Origin: an uncultured Eubacterium sp.
Lineage (GTDB): Bacteria; Bacillota; Clostridia; Lachnospirales; Lachnospiraceae
Assembly (NCBI GenBank): GCA_934338065.1
Contig: CAKRGX010000014.1
Coordinates: 1-55,490, forward strand
Length of the DNA stretch: 55,490 nt
Direction of reading: 5' to 3'
Shown here: positions 37,725 through 46,395 of the stretch, piece by piece
Position numbering within the stretch: position 1 is the first letter of the stretch
How the letters are laid out: every line of letters starts with the position of its first letter
The notes under the pieces: model-generated
Told to the model about the DNA's origin: nothing
The model's database searches: none
What the model saw: the letters and a program-made list of their open reading frames with translations, nothing else
Made by a program: the position numbers and the translations under genes

Positions 37725-37772
37725 AAAGAAGTTCCCTTCGGTACTGATCTGTAACGCGAAGGGAACTTCTTT
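37725..37772. terminator. Bidirectional terminator between the FNT and NlpC/P60 genes
   Basis: AAAGAAGTTCCCTTCG (37725-37740) and CGAAGGGAACTTCTTT (37757-37772) form a perfect 16-bp stem. T-runs lie on both sides, so it can end the FNT transcript (plus) and the envelope operon (minus), whose stop is at 37809. Confidence 0.9.
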
Positions 37773-37808
37773 TTCTATATTTTATATTATCTTCGTGCAT
37801 CTGCACCT

Positions 37809-40466
37809 TTATCTGGTCTTATCAAATGAATTGATTCCTGTTAGATTCGTAAGCCATGTTGAGCCATTCTTTCTCCGCGCATCCAGCGTATTGATTGCTA
37901 CACTGTAAATAGTTCTTACTGATGTATCCGTCCCATCCACCAGACTTCCTAATGCGCTGATAACATACGTTCTTCCTTTATATCTGCCCAGATACAGCAT
38001 CTCATGCCCCTGAAAATACAGAATACTTCCGACATGTACTTTCTTGATTTCACATGTTTTTTCCTGATCTGTCTTTCCTGTCAGCTTCGTAAGTGAAGGA
38101 ATCAATTGCTGCCAGGATGTGTTGCGGGGAAGCGAAAAACCGAAACAACGATATACCATGCTTGCATACAGGGAACAGTCCATTGCATCAACAGATCCCC
38201 CCCAGCCATAGCGGTTGCCAAGACATTCAAATGCAGTCTGTAAAAGGTTTCGCTCTGTCAAAGGCAGATACCCGGCATTTACTTTACTGTGTTCGGATAT
38301 GAGTGCCATCTTCTTTTCATATTTTCCTTCCGCACTCCTCACCGGAAGGTAGACAACATAATTATTCCAACTGCCTCTTCCATCAACACTCGCCGGTATC
38401 TGGTCTTGCGGTACCAGACGCAATCTCGTTCCAAGTGTCAGGATTCTTCCTGATATAGAAGGATTATAAAATGACGTTTCGGTTACAATACGATCCGTTG
38501 TAACAACAAGAAAATCTTTTTCTCCTGCTTCTACATCCCATGCGTCAAGCCACTCCTCCCTGGAATTGCAGATAGCCACATCTGACGCGGCTACCCATCC
38601 GGTACAGTTTTCCGTGTAGCCCCAATAAAATTTTCCGTCTGCCGTTTTTGCTTCTAATATCATAGGATCATTGATTCCTATCGCAGAATTTACACTTTCA
38701 TCATCCGTATCTGTGGCAGAATAACCGATATAATCCGATGTCGGGCACCACTTAACTTCCGTTCTCGTTGTACAGACCGCATACTTGACCGTATCCTTTT
38801 CTGTTGCCATGTCATCTCCCACTATATTATTTTTTATCTCATTAAAATAAGCATCTTTGTCTACCGCATTACCATTAGCATAATAGTTCTTTCTATTGGC
38901 ATCACTCGTTACGGAGTTTGCAAGGCTGCTGCGAAGAGTAATCCCATTATATGTCTGTGGTATGTTTTTCAGATCATTCATCTTAGTCCCTGCTGCAGCC
39001 TGGATTTCCTTATTTATGCTGCAAATCTGTTCATCTGTTGCCAGTATACGATCCGGCTCTTCACTGAGATTTGCCCAGAAATCCGGTTTTGTCATAGAAC
39101 CAGATACACCATCCGCATAGGAAATCCCCCCGGTTTCCGGAAGTTCCTCTTCCTTGCTTTTGCAATAAAGCACAAGATCGCCCTGCCGGTCATCACTTCC
39201 ACTCTTGTATAATTGGGTACACGCCTCATCGGTGTAGAACGTTCCCTCATACTTCTGGTAAAATTCATCATTTAAATATAAACTGACGGCATCCCCCTTG
39301 GGGATATTCCATGACTCCTGTTTTTCTTTTGTTGTCCCTGTCTCTAATGTAATAGTAACCCTTCTTGCCGGCATATCTTTACACTGTATATGCTTTTCAT
39401 ATAAGACAGCCATTTTTTCAACAGATTCTGACAGTTTTTCGTCGTAATGATAATCGGATGTTTCCATCCACTCTTTGTTACCATTCTTATCACACAGATA
39501 TTCCTTGTTTTGTATCAATTCTAATGAGTTTTCATCCAGAACAGCTTCATACTGGGCATATACACCCTCTTTGCCATCACATTTACTTCCATATAACTCC
39601 TTTACTTCGCTTCCCTGAAGTTTTGTCTGCAAATAAATTTTCCCATCTTTGCTTACACATGACAGAATCTCTTCTGAATCACCAATCGACCAGGTTGATA
39701 TTCTCTGTCCAAGAACATCCTTCATTATATCCTGTGTTTCCGGGAAGATAGGAAACATGAGACTATAACGGTATGTCCCATTGTTATCAAAGTCATCATA
39801 CACCAGCCCCCCTGAACTCCGGATATACTCTTCATAATCGCCCTGACGCAGATAAAAACACTGTCTGGAAATATACTGCTCGTCACTTGCCATAATCCCT
39901 TCCGCTACCTTCTGCTCTATCGAATAACCGGTATGTTGTTTTAAAATTTCTTCTGATTCGTTTGCCTGATTGAGTGCTTTTTTACTTACCCTGACAGGAA
40001 CACCCGCATCAGGAACGGTTGTTGGCGAAGCTGTCCTGTCCGTCATAGCTGTTGCTTTCGGTGTAGTTACCGGCGCAGTTACCGAGGGAACCATTGTTGC
40101 AGCAGTTGTCTGTGACGGTAAAATTTTGTTTTTCTTCTGGGCTTTCTTTTTTACCGTTACTTTACAGACGAATTTCTTTTTTCCTGCTTTTGCCGTTATC
40201 TTTGTAATGCCGGCTTTTTTCCCCGTAATCTTAAGGCTGGCCTTACCAATTCTTTTTGTTTTCACATATTTCTTCGTACTTAGTTTCCAGGAAACTTTCT
40301 TCCTTGTATGACTGACTTTCAATACCTTTGATGTTCCCTGAGTAACTTCCAACCGTCTGGCTGAAAGAGCTGCCTTACCTGCTGCCTCCGCTTCTCCCTG
40401 TGGAACCGGAACAATGCTGACCAGTGCAAGCGTTACTGCTAATATCAAACTACATCTCTCTTTCAT
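37809..40466 (-). CDS. Secreted Ig-like/SH3/NlpC-P60 cell-wall hydrolase
   Basis: This encodes about 885 residues: a signal peptide (1 to about 29), a lysine-rich Ig-like module (about 36-108), a Thr/Pro linker (about 115-155), a long middle region, SH3-type cell-wall binding segments (with YWGYTENCTGWVAASDV), and a C-terminal NlpC/P60 domain (about 750-885). The catalytic Cys is in AMDCSLYAS (about C764) and the His in FQGHEMLYLG (about H821). Such enzymes cut peptide bonds in peptidoglycan stems. ATG 40466 has a GGGAGG ribosome binding site; the longer frame start overlaps the upstream synthetase gene. It is last in the moxR-led gene run. Confidence 0.88.
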   Translation of the reverse strand: MKERCSLILAVTLALVSIVPVPQGEAEAAGKAALSARRLEVTQGTSKVLKVSHTRKKVSWKLSTKKYVKTKRIGKASLKITGKKAGITKITAKAGKKKFVCKVTVKKKAQKKNKILPSQTTAATMVPSVTAPVTTPKATAMTDRTASPTTVPDAGVPVRVSKKALNQANESEEILKQHTGYSIEQKVAEGIMASDEQYISRQCFYLRQGDYEEYIRSSGGLVYDDFDNNGTYRYSLMFPIFPETQDIMKDVLGQRISTWSIGDSEEILSCVSKDGKIYLQTKLQGSEVKELYGSKCDGKEGVYAQYEAVLDENSLELIQNKEYLCDKNGNKEWMETSDYHYDEKLSESVEKMAVLYEKHIQCKDMPARRVTITLETGTTKEKQESWNIPKGDAVSLYLNDEFYQKYEGTFYTDEACTQLYKSGSDDRQGDLVLYCKSKEEELPETGGISYADGVSGSMTKPDFWANLSEEPDRILATDEQICSINKEIQAAAGTKMNDLKNIPQTYNGITLRSSLANSVTSDANRKNYYANGNAVDKDAYFNEIKNNIVGDDMATEKDTVKYAVCTTRTEVKWCPTSDYIGYSATDTDDESVNSAIGINDPMILEAKTADGKFYWGYTENCTGWVAASDVAICNSREEWLDAWDVEAGEKDFLVVTTDRIVTETSFYNPSISGRILTLGTRLRLVPQDQIPASVDGRGSWNNYVVYLPVRSAEGKYEKKMALISEHSKVNAGYLPLTERNLLQTAFECLGNRYGWGGSVDAMDCSLYASMVYRCFGFSLPRNTSWQQLIPSLTKLTGKTDQEKTCEIKKVHVGSILYFQGHEMLYLGRYKGRTYVISALGSLVDGTDTSVRTIYSVAINTLDARRKNGSTWLTNLTGINSFDKTR

Positions 40467-40486
40467 ACTTACCTCCCGATTTTTCT

Positions 40487-41167
40487 CTATAATTGACTCC
40501 GAATATCCTGCATACGAATATCCAATGCCGCACTTACTTCCGCACATTCCTTTAATTCTTTTCGCAGTTCTTTATTATCCTGTCCTTTTTTGTAATAAAT
40601 ACGGTGCTCCAGACTCGCCCAAAAGTCCATCGCAATTGTACGGAACTGGACTTCGACACGCATAAACCGTTTTTCATCATGTAAAAAGATCGGTATCTCG
40701 ACAATCAGATGAAGACTGCGATAGCCATTTTCTTTCGGCTTTTTTATATAATCTTTTTTTCTGACAAGTGTTACATCATCCTGCTTCAAGAAGAAATCTG
40801 CCAATTGATAGATATCCTCTGGAAATGCACATACAATGCGGACACCGGCAATATCAGACAGTTCACGTTCAATACATTCTGCACTGAATTCAAGCCCCTT
40901 CCGGTGTAACTTTTCAATGATGCTTTCCGGGGATTTCAAACGGGTTTTTATGGTTTCGATTGGGTTACGGTCATATTTCAGCGAAAATTCTGTATTTAAA
41001 ACGTTAAATTTTGTTTCTACTTCCATGATTGCACATTTATAGTACGCCATTAAGGTGCGAAACGCCTCTCCCTGGTCCAGTATCTTTTCAATCGCATCAT
41101 TTTCCATAATACTGTCTACAAATGCCTGATCCAGTTTGATACCATTTGTTTTATTTGACTTTTCCAT
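40487..41167 (-). CDS. Small alarmone synthetase, RelP/YwaC-like
   Basis: This encodes 226 residues: one RelA/SpoT synthetase domain with no HD hydrolase, TGS or ACT part. Key stretches are NPIETIKTRLKSPESIIEKL, the conserved DIAGVRIVCAF, KPKENGYRSLHLIVE and EVQFRTIAMDFWASLEH. It makes (p)ppGpp from GDP or GTP and ATP. The pattern before the NPIE motif resembles YwaC (RelP) more than YjbM (RelQ). It lies 14 nt after the AbiEi-like gene and 20 nt before the NlpC/P60 gene, in one direction. The housekeeping role and a toxic role cannot be told apart from sequence alone. Confidence 0.92.
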   Translation of the reverse strand: MEKSNKTNGIKLDQAFVDSIMENDAIEKILDQGEAFRTLMAYYKCAIMEVETKFNVLNTEFSLKYDRNPIETIKTRLKSPESIIEKLHRKGLEFSAECIERELSDIAGVRIVCAFPEDIYQLADFFLKQDDVTLVRKKDYIKKPKENGYRSLHLIVEIPIFLHDEKRFMRVEVQFRTIAMDFWASLEHRIYYKKGQDNKELRKELKECAEVSAALDIRMQDIRSQL

Positions 41168-41181
41168 AAGCCATTCCTCAC

Positions 41182-41787
41182 TTATTCTTCAATGTACTTA
41201 CGCACGATCTGCCCATACCGCATCTGATCTGCATAGGCAAACAAACGCTCTGGTTTTCTTCTCTTATATTGATTGTATTTTTCTGCTACCATTTTGACCT
41301 GTTCTTTGCCGATTTCTCTTTCCAGACGGATACAGTCACACACACTCCGGTCAACATCATATAACCGGATGCTTCCACCTCCGGTACGCGCATTCACAAT
41401 CTCCTGCTCAAATGTATTGACAGAAAAATAGTGTCTGGATACCGGGAATGTCAGACGCATCTCGCCGCGGTCAATACGTGATGTTGCCACATAGAGCTTA
41501 TCGGGTTCCGTATCGATCAATCCGTGATAATAGCAGGCACTCAGCGCACAGATTACAGCGCGTGGATTTGTCATGCACGCCTCCAACATCTTATAATGCT
41601 TTGGCTTCTTTTTCCTACTCATCAGGTTCCAATAATGTCCATGAGATACCTTTTCGATCTTCCCTTCCTCTATCAGGGTACGGATTTGAATCGTTGTTAT
41701 TTTATTAGCGAGAAGCTGTCTTGTAGACAAATAACCATTTTCCTCATTAAACAATCGGTTTACCTTATCGTAAGTTTTTTGTAACAT
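41182..41787 (-). CDS. AbiEi antitoxin-like winged-helix protein
   Basis: This encodes 201 residues. The N-terminal part (about 18-60, YLSTRQLLANKITTIQIRTL and KVSHGHYWN) is a winged helix like that of type IV antitoxins of the AbiEi family. The rest (ICALSACYYHGL, YDVDRSVCDCIR) fits the AbiEi C-terminal region. The usual AbiEii nucleotidyltransferase toxin is absent. The next gene, 14 nt downstream, is a small alarmone synthetase, also a nucleotide-transferring enzyme. It may be a regulator of the gene run. It has an AGGAGG ribosome binding site. Confidence 0.75.
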   Translation of the reverse strand: MLQKTYDKVNRLFNEENGYLSTRQLLANKITTIQIRTLIEEGKIEKVSHGHYWNLMSRKKKPKHYKMLEACMTNPRAVICALSACYYHGLIDTEPDKLYVATSRIDRGEMRLTFPVSRHYFSVNTFEQEIVNARTGGGSIRLYDVDRSVCDCIRLEREIGKEQVKMVAEKYNQYKRRKPERLFAYADQMRYGQIVRKYIEE

Positions 41788-41798
41788 ATATTTCCTCC

Positions 41799-44273
41799 TT
41801 ATAACACCATGATATACATATAATATAGTTTTTTGATAAATGTAACGTCTTCATATGCTTTATTTCTAATATGATGATAAATTTCGGCAAAGCTTCGAAG
41901 TTCTTCTTCACTAATATCATCCGGTCCAAATCTCGCATGATAGATCAGTTCAACAAAAACAGTGATCTCCTCTTCCGGCAGTTCCATTGCTTTAGCGATC
42001 TGAGCCGTATATTCTGCCATGCTCTGACCTCTGTACACAACCGACCTTGCTGCAAATACCGGCATCAGATGATGGTGTGCCATACGAATTCTGCGCCTTG
42101 CCCGCATGCTTCTCATATTACGAAGAAATACGTGACTGCGGATCCTTCTCTGTCCCTCCACACATGACAGAACAAGCAGAATGATCAGGACTGCTTCCAA
42201 AATATACCACCAGACATGCGAACCCTGTTTGCTTCCCTTATCCGATGCGCCATCATCCGACGAGTCTTCATTTCCATCTATATCATCAAAAACCATACTT
42301 TCTTCCGGTGTTTCTGTTACTGCCGGTGTTGGTGTCGCCTCTCCCATCTCGGGATCTTCCTCTTGCTGCCGGCCTTCCTCATTTTGTGAATTGTCATCCG
42401 GATTATCCGAAGGCTGCGGTTCTGTGGACTCGATCGTGTCCTCTTCGCCTTGCCCCGGCGTTACTTCTACAGGCACAAAACCGTATTTTTCATCATACAC
42501 TTCAATCCACGCATGAGCATCCTCATCCGGCACTTCGATCTCACCCTTGTCCTCAACGCCAGATTCTAATTCTTCTTTTGACACATACATTCCTTCCACA
42601 TAACGGGTCGGAATTCCAACACTTCGAAGCAGGATGGCTGCCGTCGTTGCATAATAAGTACAGTACCCTTTTTTATTTTCTTTCAGAAAATATTCTACGG
42701 TATCTTTTCCTACCGGAGTTTTGCCCGGTGCCAGAGTATAAGAAGTGTTTTTTGCTATATAAGAACGGACAGTCTTTATCATCTCGCCCTGACTGATATT
42801 ACCTGCCTGATACCTTGACAGAAAGTGATTCTGCTTTTCCAGCTCATCCTTAAATTCATTGCAGAGTGCTGTAAGATTCTCCGGTATCTGCCGATAATAT
42901 TTGTCTGCAAACTGCCTGAGTTTATCCCGTTCTGCTTTATTGCTCTCCCAAAATGGTCCATTCGCCATACGGTAATTGTTCTGTAAAATATCCTGCTTCA
43001 AAACATATGGATATTGGCAATAGTACTCAACATCATAATCAATTCCCGGCTGTTCTACAACGACCCTTCCGTTCTTCGCATATTGAAACGTATTGGTCGG
43101 GAGATAAGGAACCAGATAGTTGCCATAACCAAAAGCAAGATTACGGATCCTCAGTTTACCTGTCTGCCATACATCCTTTACACCACTCCGCTCGTTATCC
43201 CCCAATTCATTTCGAAGCTGTGCATGCCAGTTATCCAATGTGACTCCGGTATTGTCCAGCGCATCCAGATCTTTTTTATACTCATCGTTAGATGATAGCG
43301 ATGACCAGCGGTTGTCCTCATAACGATCTCCCACATAACCTTTCAGATACATTCCATGATCCACATTGATGCTTCCTGATATCTTTAACATCGTTTGTCC
43401 GTTATAAGATATTTCTTTTTTTCTGCCGAGTTTTCCATAAGTGATCGCATCATCATTAAAGTAAGCCTTTAACCAGGTAAAGACGTCATCGGCACTCCAC
43501 GAAGACAATGCCATGATACTATTCTTCGCCTGTGTAAGTTTATCCATGCTGCCATAATATCTCTGCGGTGGGATGAACACGTAACTGATTCCGCCACACA
43601 CAAGCCCTACCAGCATAAGTATAATAGCTAACTTCTGACGCATCCTGCGGTCAATCGCATCCGTGCGCAAATGTCTTGTTCCAATAATCGTCATTGCTAC
43701 GATCAAATAAGTAAAAAAGTCCACATAATGACCAATCTTACCAACAACTAAAGGCAGAATAACAAATGGCAGAGTTGCCAGAACAAATACTTTTGATCGA
43801 CGTCGGCGATAGAAGAAAGCACTGACGATAGCAATCAAATATACACCAATCAGTATCAATAACAGATTCGTACAAAACTTTACACTAGATCCATCCGTGT
43901 CCGTATAAGTAAATAAAGACAACGTAGTCCCCGTATAATTCATAAATTCTTTCAGAAAGCCGTTGACCGCTGTAATAAGCCCCTTCTCCATTGCCCCAAG
44001 AAACCGAAAACTGATCAAGGCAAAAAATAAGGTAATCCCCAGCAAACCATACAGTTTTCCTTTTCGAAACGTCTCCAGAACAGTAAATAACCCATAAAAT
44101 ACAATAGCCGATATAAACATAATCGCCACGACCAGCACATGGTCGTACGTCAATTCCAAACTGGTGGCAGTACACATAAGAGCTGAGTAAACACCAAAAA
44201 AAACCAGCAGCACCTGGCTAAATTCCAATATGAATCTGATCACTCTATTATCTCTGGTCCTCAACCTCTTCAC
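41799..44273 (-). CDS. Membrane transglutaminase-like protein
   Basis: This encodes about 824 residues: around six N-terminal membrane segments (about 10-235), an extracellular region, a transglutaminase core (about 495-610), a low-complexity acidic Pro-rich stretch (about 610-690) and a C-terminal membrane segment plus helical tail. The core has Cys in KKGYCTYYA (C538) and His in EDAHAWIEVY (H587); the third residue, usually Asp, reads Glu in PVEVTPG (E603). MoxR-DUF58-transglutaminase is a common order, of unclear envelope function. The GTG at 44273 lies within the DUF58 gene (26-nt overlap); start is uncertain. Confidence 0.85.
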   Translation of the reverse strand: MKRLRTRDNRVIRFILEFSQVLLVFFGVYSALMCTATSLELTYDHVLVVAIMFISAIVFYGLFTVLETFRKGKLYGLLGITLFFALISFRFLGAMEKGLITAVNGFLKEFMNYTGTTLSLFTYTDTDGSSVKFCTNLLLILIGVYLIAIVSAFFYRRRRSKVFVLATLPFVILPLVVGKIGHYVDFFTYLIVAMTIIGTRHLRTDAIDRRMRQKLAIILMLVGLVCGGISYVFIPPQRYYGSMDKLTQAKNSIMALSSWSADDVFTWLKAYFNDDAITYGKLGRKKEISYNGQTMLKISGSINVDHGMYLKGYVGDRYEDNRWSSLSSNDEYKKDLDALDNTGVTLDNWHAQLRNELGDNERSGVKDVWQTGKLRIRNLAFGYGNYLVPYLPTNTFQYAKNGRVVVEQPGIDYDVEYYCQYPYVLKQDILQNNYRMANGPFWESNKAERDKLRQFADKYYRQIPENLTALCNEFKDELEKQNHFLSRYQAGNISQGEMIKTVRSYIAKNTSYTLAPGKTPVGKDTVEYFLKENKKGYCTYYATTAAILLRSVGIPTRYVEGMYVSKEELESGVEDKGEIEVPDEDAHAWIEVYDEKYGFVPVEVTPGQGEEDTIESTEPQPSDNPDDNSQNEEGRQQEEDPEMGEATPTPAVTETPEESMVFDDIDGNEDSSDDGASDKGSKQGSHVWWYILEAVLIILLVLSCVEGQRRIRSHVFLRNMRSMRARRRIRMAHHHLMPVFAARSVVYRGQSMAEYTAQIAKAMELPEEEITVFVELIYHARFGPDDISEEELRSFAEIYHHIRNKAYEDVTFIKKLYYMYIMVL

Positions 44274-45375
44274 CTCGTAAATCCATAACTTCTAATCTTT
44301 CTCTCGTCAAACTTCCTGCATCCAGATCAGCGTGATCAGCAACCGTAAGATACAAGGCGGATTCCAATACTTTTCCCTTACCCCAATCTACATATGCTTC
44401 CAGCAGTTCATTTGGCGATGTTGTAATACTGCATTTAAACAACTCCTGGAACATCCAATACAATTCCTCCTCCTGTTCTACTGAGTACTCCTGTATCACA
44501 CCATTTTTCTTATCGTGCCAGATAAAAACCTGCGGGATTCCATGATCGATCATAAACATTGAAATCGAATAGGCCCCCTGGACAAGCAGATTGATGTTCC
44601 GATCCCGTTCATCTTTTTGACCAGCCACACAAAGATCCATAAAGATGTGTACTGCTTTGGTCAATGGCAGACTTCCCTCTTTTACCATCAAGCTGCCTGT
44701 CTTACTGCTCAGTTTCCAATGAATACGCTGAATCTTATCTCCGTCTGCAAAATCCCTGATGTCAAATATTTCCGACGGATCATCTCCCTTTTTATAGAGA
44801 GAAAAACGGTCACTATCTTCATTCGTTTCATTATACCAGCGGTCACGTCCAAGATACATCTCTTTCTGCGGTGGCAGAACAAGTATATTCTGTGTTTCTA
44901 AATTCTTTCCGATTGTCCATGCAAAAATATTTAAATAATCATAAATGCGAACTTTTTCAACTGTGATCGCAACATTTCCGCACACATTCATGACAACCGG
45001 TATCCGTCGGTCACGCTTCTTTCCGGCATCTACGGAAAAGCGGACCTTCATCCTTCCCTTTTCACCGGAAAAAGTATTTTCATACCGCACGCGGGCAATC
45101 CCTTTTGTCAATGGTAATAAACGATTGCTGTTTTCAATTGACAACGTAATAACTGCACGTGCCGGTTTATCAATCGCATCTTTTTCTGCCAGCGGATTTT
45201 TTGCATCTACCGATACGGTTACATTTTTTCTCATGATAAGTAAAAAGACAAACATAAATACCGGCAGAATAACAAGCAGTCCCATCATCGCAACCGCTCC
45301 ATACTGTAAATACAGAACAGCAATCACACAACTTATCAGAAAAAGAAGTAAATAGAAAATCGTTCCTAATGTCAT
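44248..45375 (-). CDS. DUF58 domain protein
   Basis: This encodes 375 residues with two N-terminal membrane segments (about 5-47), a beta-rich region and the DUF58 core, where the diagnostic stretch is DGDKIQRIHWKLSSKTGSLMVKE, read in two parts around residue 215-235. The core is von Willebrand factor A-like. It pairs with MoxR ATPases in many bacteria, and the two are thought to assemble or remodel complexes at the membrane. It lies 20 nt after moxR and overlaps the transglutaminase gene. Confidence 0.9.
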   Translation of the reverse strand: MTLGTIFYLLLFLISCVIAVLYLQYGAVAMMGLLVILPVFMFVFLLIMRKNVTVSVDAKNPLAEKDAIDKPARAVITLSIENSNRLLPLTKGIARVRYENTFSGEKGRMKVRFSVDAGKKRDRRIPVVMNVCGNVAITVEKVRIYDYLNIFAWTIGKNLETQNILVLPPQKEMYLGRDRWYNETNEDSDRFSLYKKGDDPSEIFDIRDFADGDKIQRIHWKLSSKTGSLMVKEGSLPLTKAVHIFMDLCVAGQKDERDRNINLLVQGAYSISMFMIDHGIPQVFIWHDKKNGVIQEYSVEQEEELYWMFQELFKCSITTSPNELLEAYVDWGKGKVLESALYLTVADHADLDAGSLTRERLEVMDLRGEEVEDQR

Positions 45376-45395
45376 ATATATTCCATTCCTTTTCT

Positions 45396-46322
45396 TTACA
45401 ATTTTGGTACCGGTACTTTTCCTACGATTTCTTCAATCACATCTTCTTCACTTACATGACTCATACGGGCTTTACCATTTAACAACAGACGATGTGCAAG
45501 CACTGCCCCTGCTACTGCTTTAATATCTTCCGGCAGTACAAAAGAGCGCCCCTGAACAAACGCACGCGCTTTGGACATGTCCATTAGTGCCAGTGTACCA
45601 CGCGGACTTACGCCCAGCGTGATCATGGAATGTTTTCTCGTTCCATCTACAATCTGGGACAAATAACCAAGCACCTTATCATCAACAAAAATCTGTTTAA
45701 CCTGATCCTGCATAGCGATCAACTCCTGCTTAGTTATGATCTCCTGAATGAAATCCAGCGGATTAATTTCCTGACGTTCCTTAATCAGCCGAACCTCTTC
45801 CTCTACCGTTGGATACCCCATGGAAATGCGTATCATAAAACGGTCAAGCTGGGACTCCGGAAGCATCTGGGTACCAGCCGATCCAACAGGGTTCTGAGTC
45901 GCGATTACAATAAATGGATTTGGTAATTGTCTTGTCACACCATCCACTGTAACCTGTCCCTCTTCCATAACTTCCAAAAGCGCCGACTGTGTCTTTGTTG
46001 AGGTTCGGTTGATCTCATCTGCCAGAAGCAGATTACACAAAATAGCTCCCGGTTTGTACTGAAATTCTCCATCAGCACCGATCATATTAAACCCAACGAC
46101 ATCACTCGGCAGTACATCCGGTGTAAACTGCAGACGGCGTTCCGTCAGTTCCATCGCTCTCGAAAAAGAAACTGCCAATGTCGTTTTTCCCACCCCTGGA
46201 ACATCCTCAACCAATATATGGCCCTTTGCCAATATGGCTGTCATAACGAGTTCAATTGCCTTATCTTTTCCCCGGATTACTTTCCCAACCTCTTTTAATA
46301 TAATCTCAACCTTGTCATTCAC
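45396..46322 (-). CDS. MoxR-family AAA+ ATPase
   Basis: This encodes 308 residues. Walker A is EDVPGVGKTTLA, Walker B is LLADEINR, sensor 1 is IATQNPVG, and the C-terminal lid contains GVSPRGTLALM. It is a chaperone-like ATPase acting with the DUF58 and transglutaminase proteins. The start is GTG 46322, with AGGAG 9 nt before it. No promoter is seen between the murA terminator and this gene, so it may rely on read-through or on a promoter inside murA. Confidence 0.95.
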   Translation of the reverse strand: MNDKVEIILKEVGKVIRGKDKAIELVMTAILAKGHILVEDVPGVGKTTLAVSFSRAMELTERRLQFTPDVLPSDVVGFNMIGADGEFQYKPGAILCNLLLADEINRTSTKTQSALLEVMEEGQVTVDGVTRQLPNPFIVIATQNPVGSAGTQMLPESQLDRFMIRISMGYPTVEEEVRLIKERQEINPLDFIQEIITKQELIAMQDQVKQIFVDDKVLGYLSQIVDGTRKHSMITLGVSPRGTLALMDMSKARAFVQGRSFVLPEDIKAVAGAVLAHRLLLNGKARMSHVSEEDVIEEIVGKVPVPKL

Positions 46323-46350
46323 TTTGACTTTCTCCTTCCTCTTTTACACA

Positions 46351-46376
46351 AAAACGCCGGATCAAATCGGCGTTTT
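46351..46376. terminator. Terminator after murA
   Basis: AAAACGCCG and CGGCGTTTT form a 9-bp stem with an 8-nt loop and T residues on both sides. It lies 20 nt after the murA stop, in the 73-nt gap before moxR. Confidence 0.8.
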
Positions 46377-46395
46377 CTGTTGTGTTTTCTATTAT

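Noticed and set aside
41182..41787. A complete AbiE type IV toxin-antitoxin system
   Set aside because: No AbiEii nucleotidyltransferase gene lies next to the AbiEi-like gene on either side.
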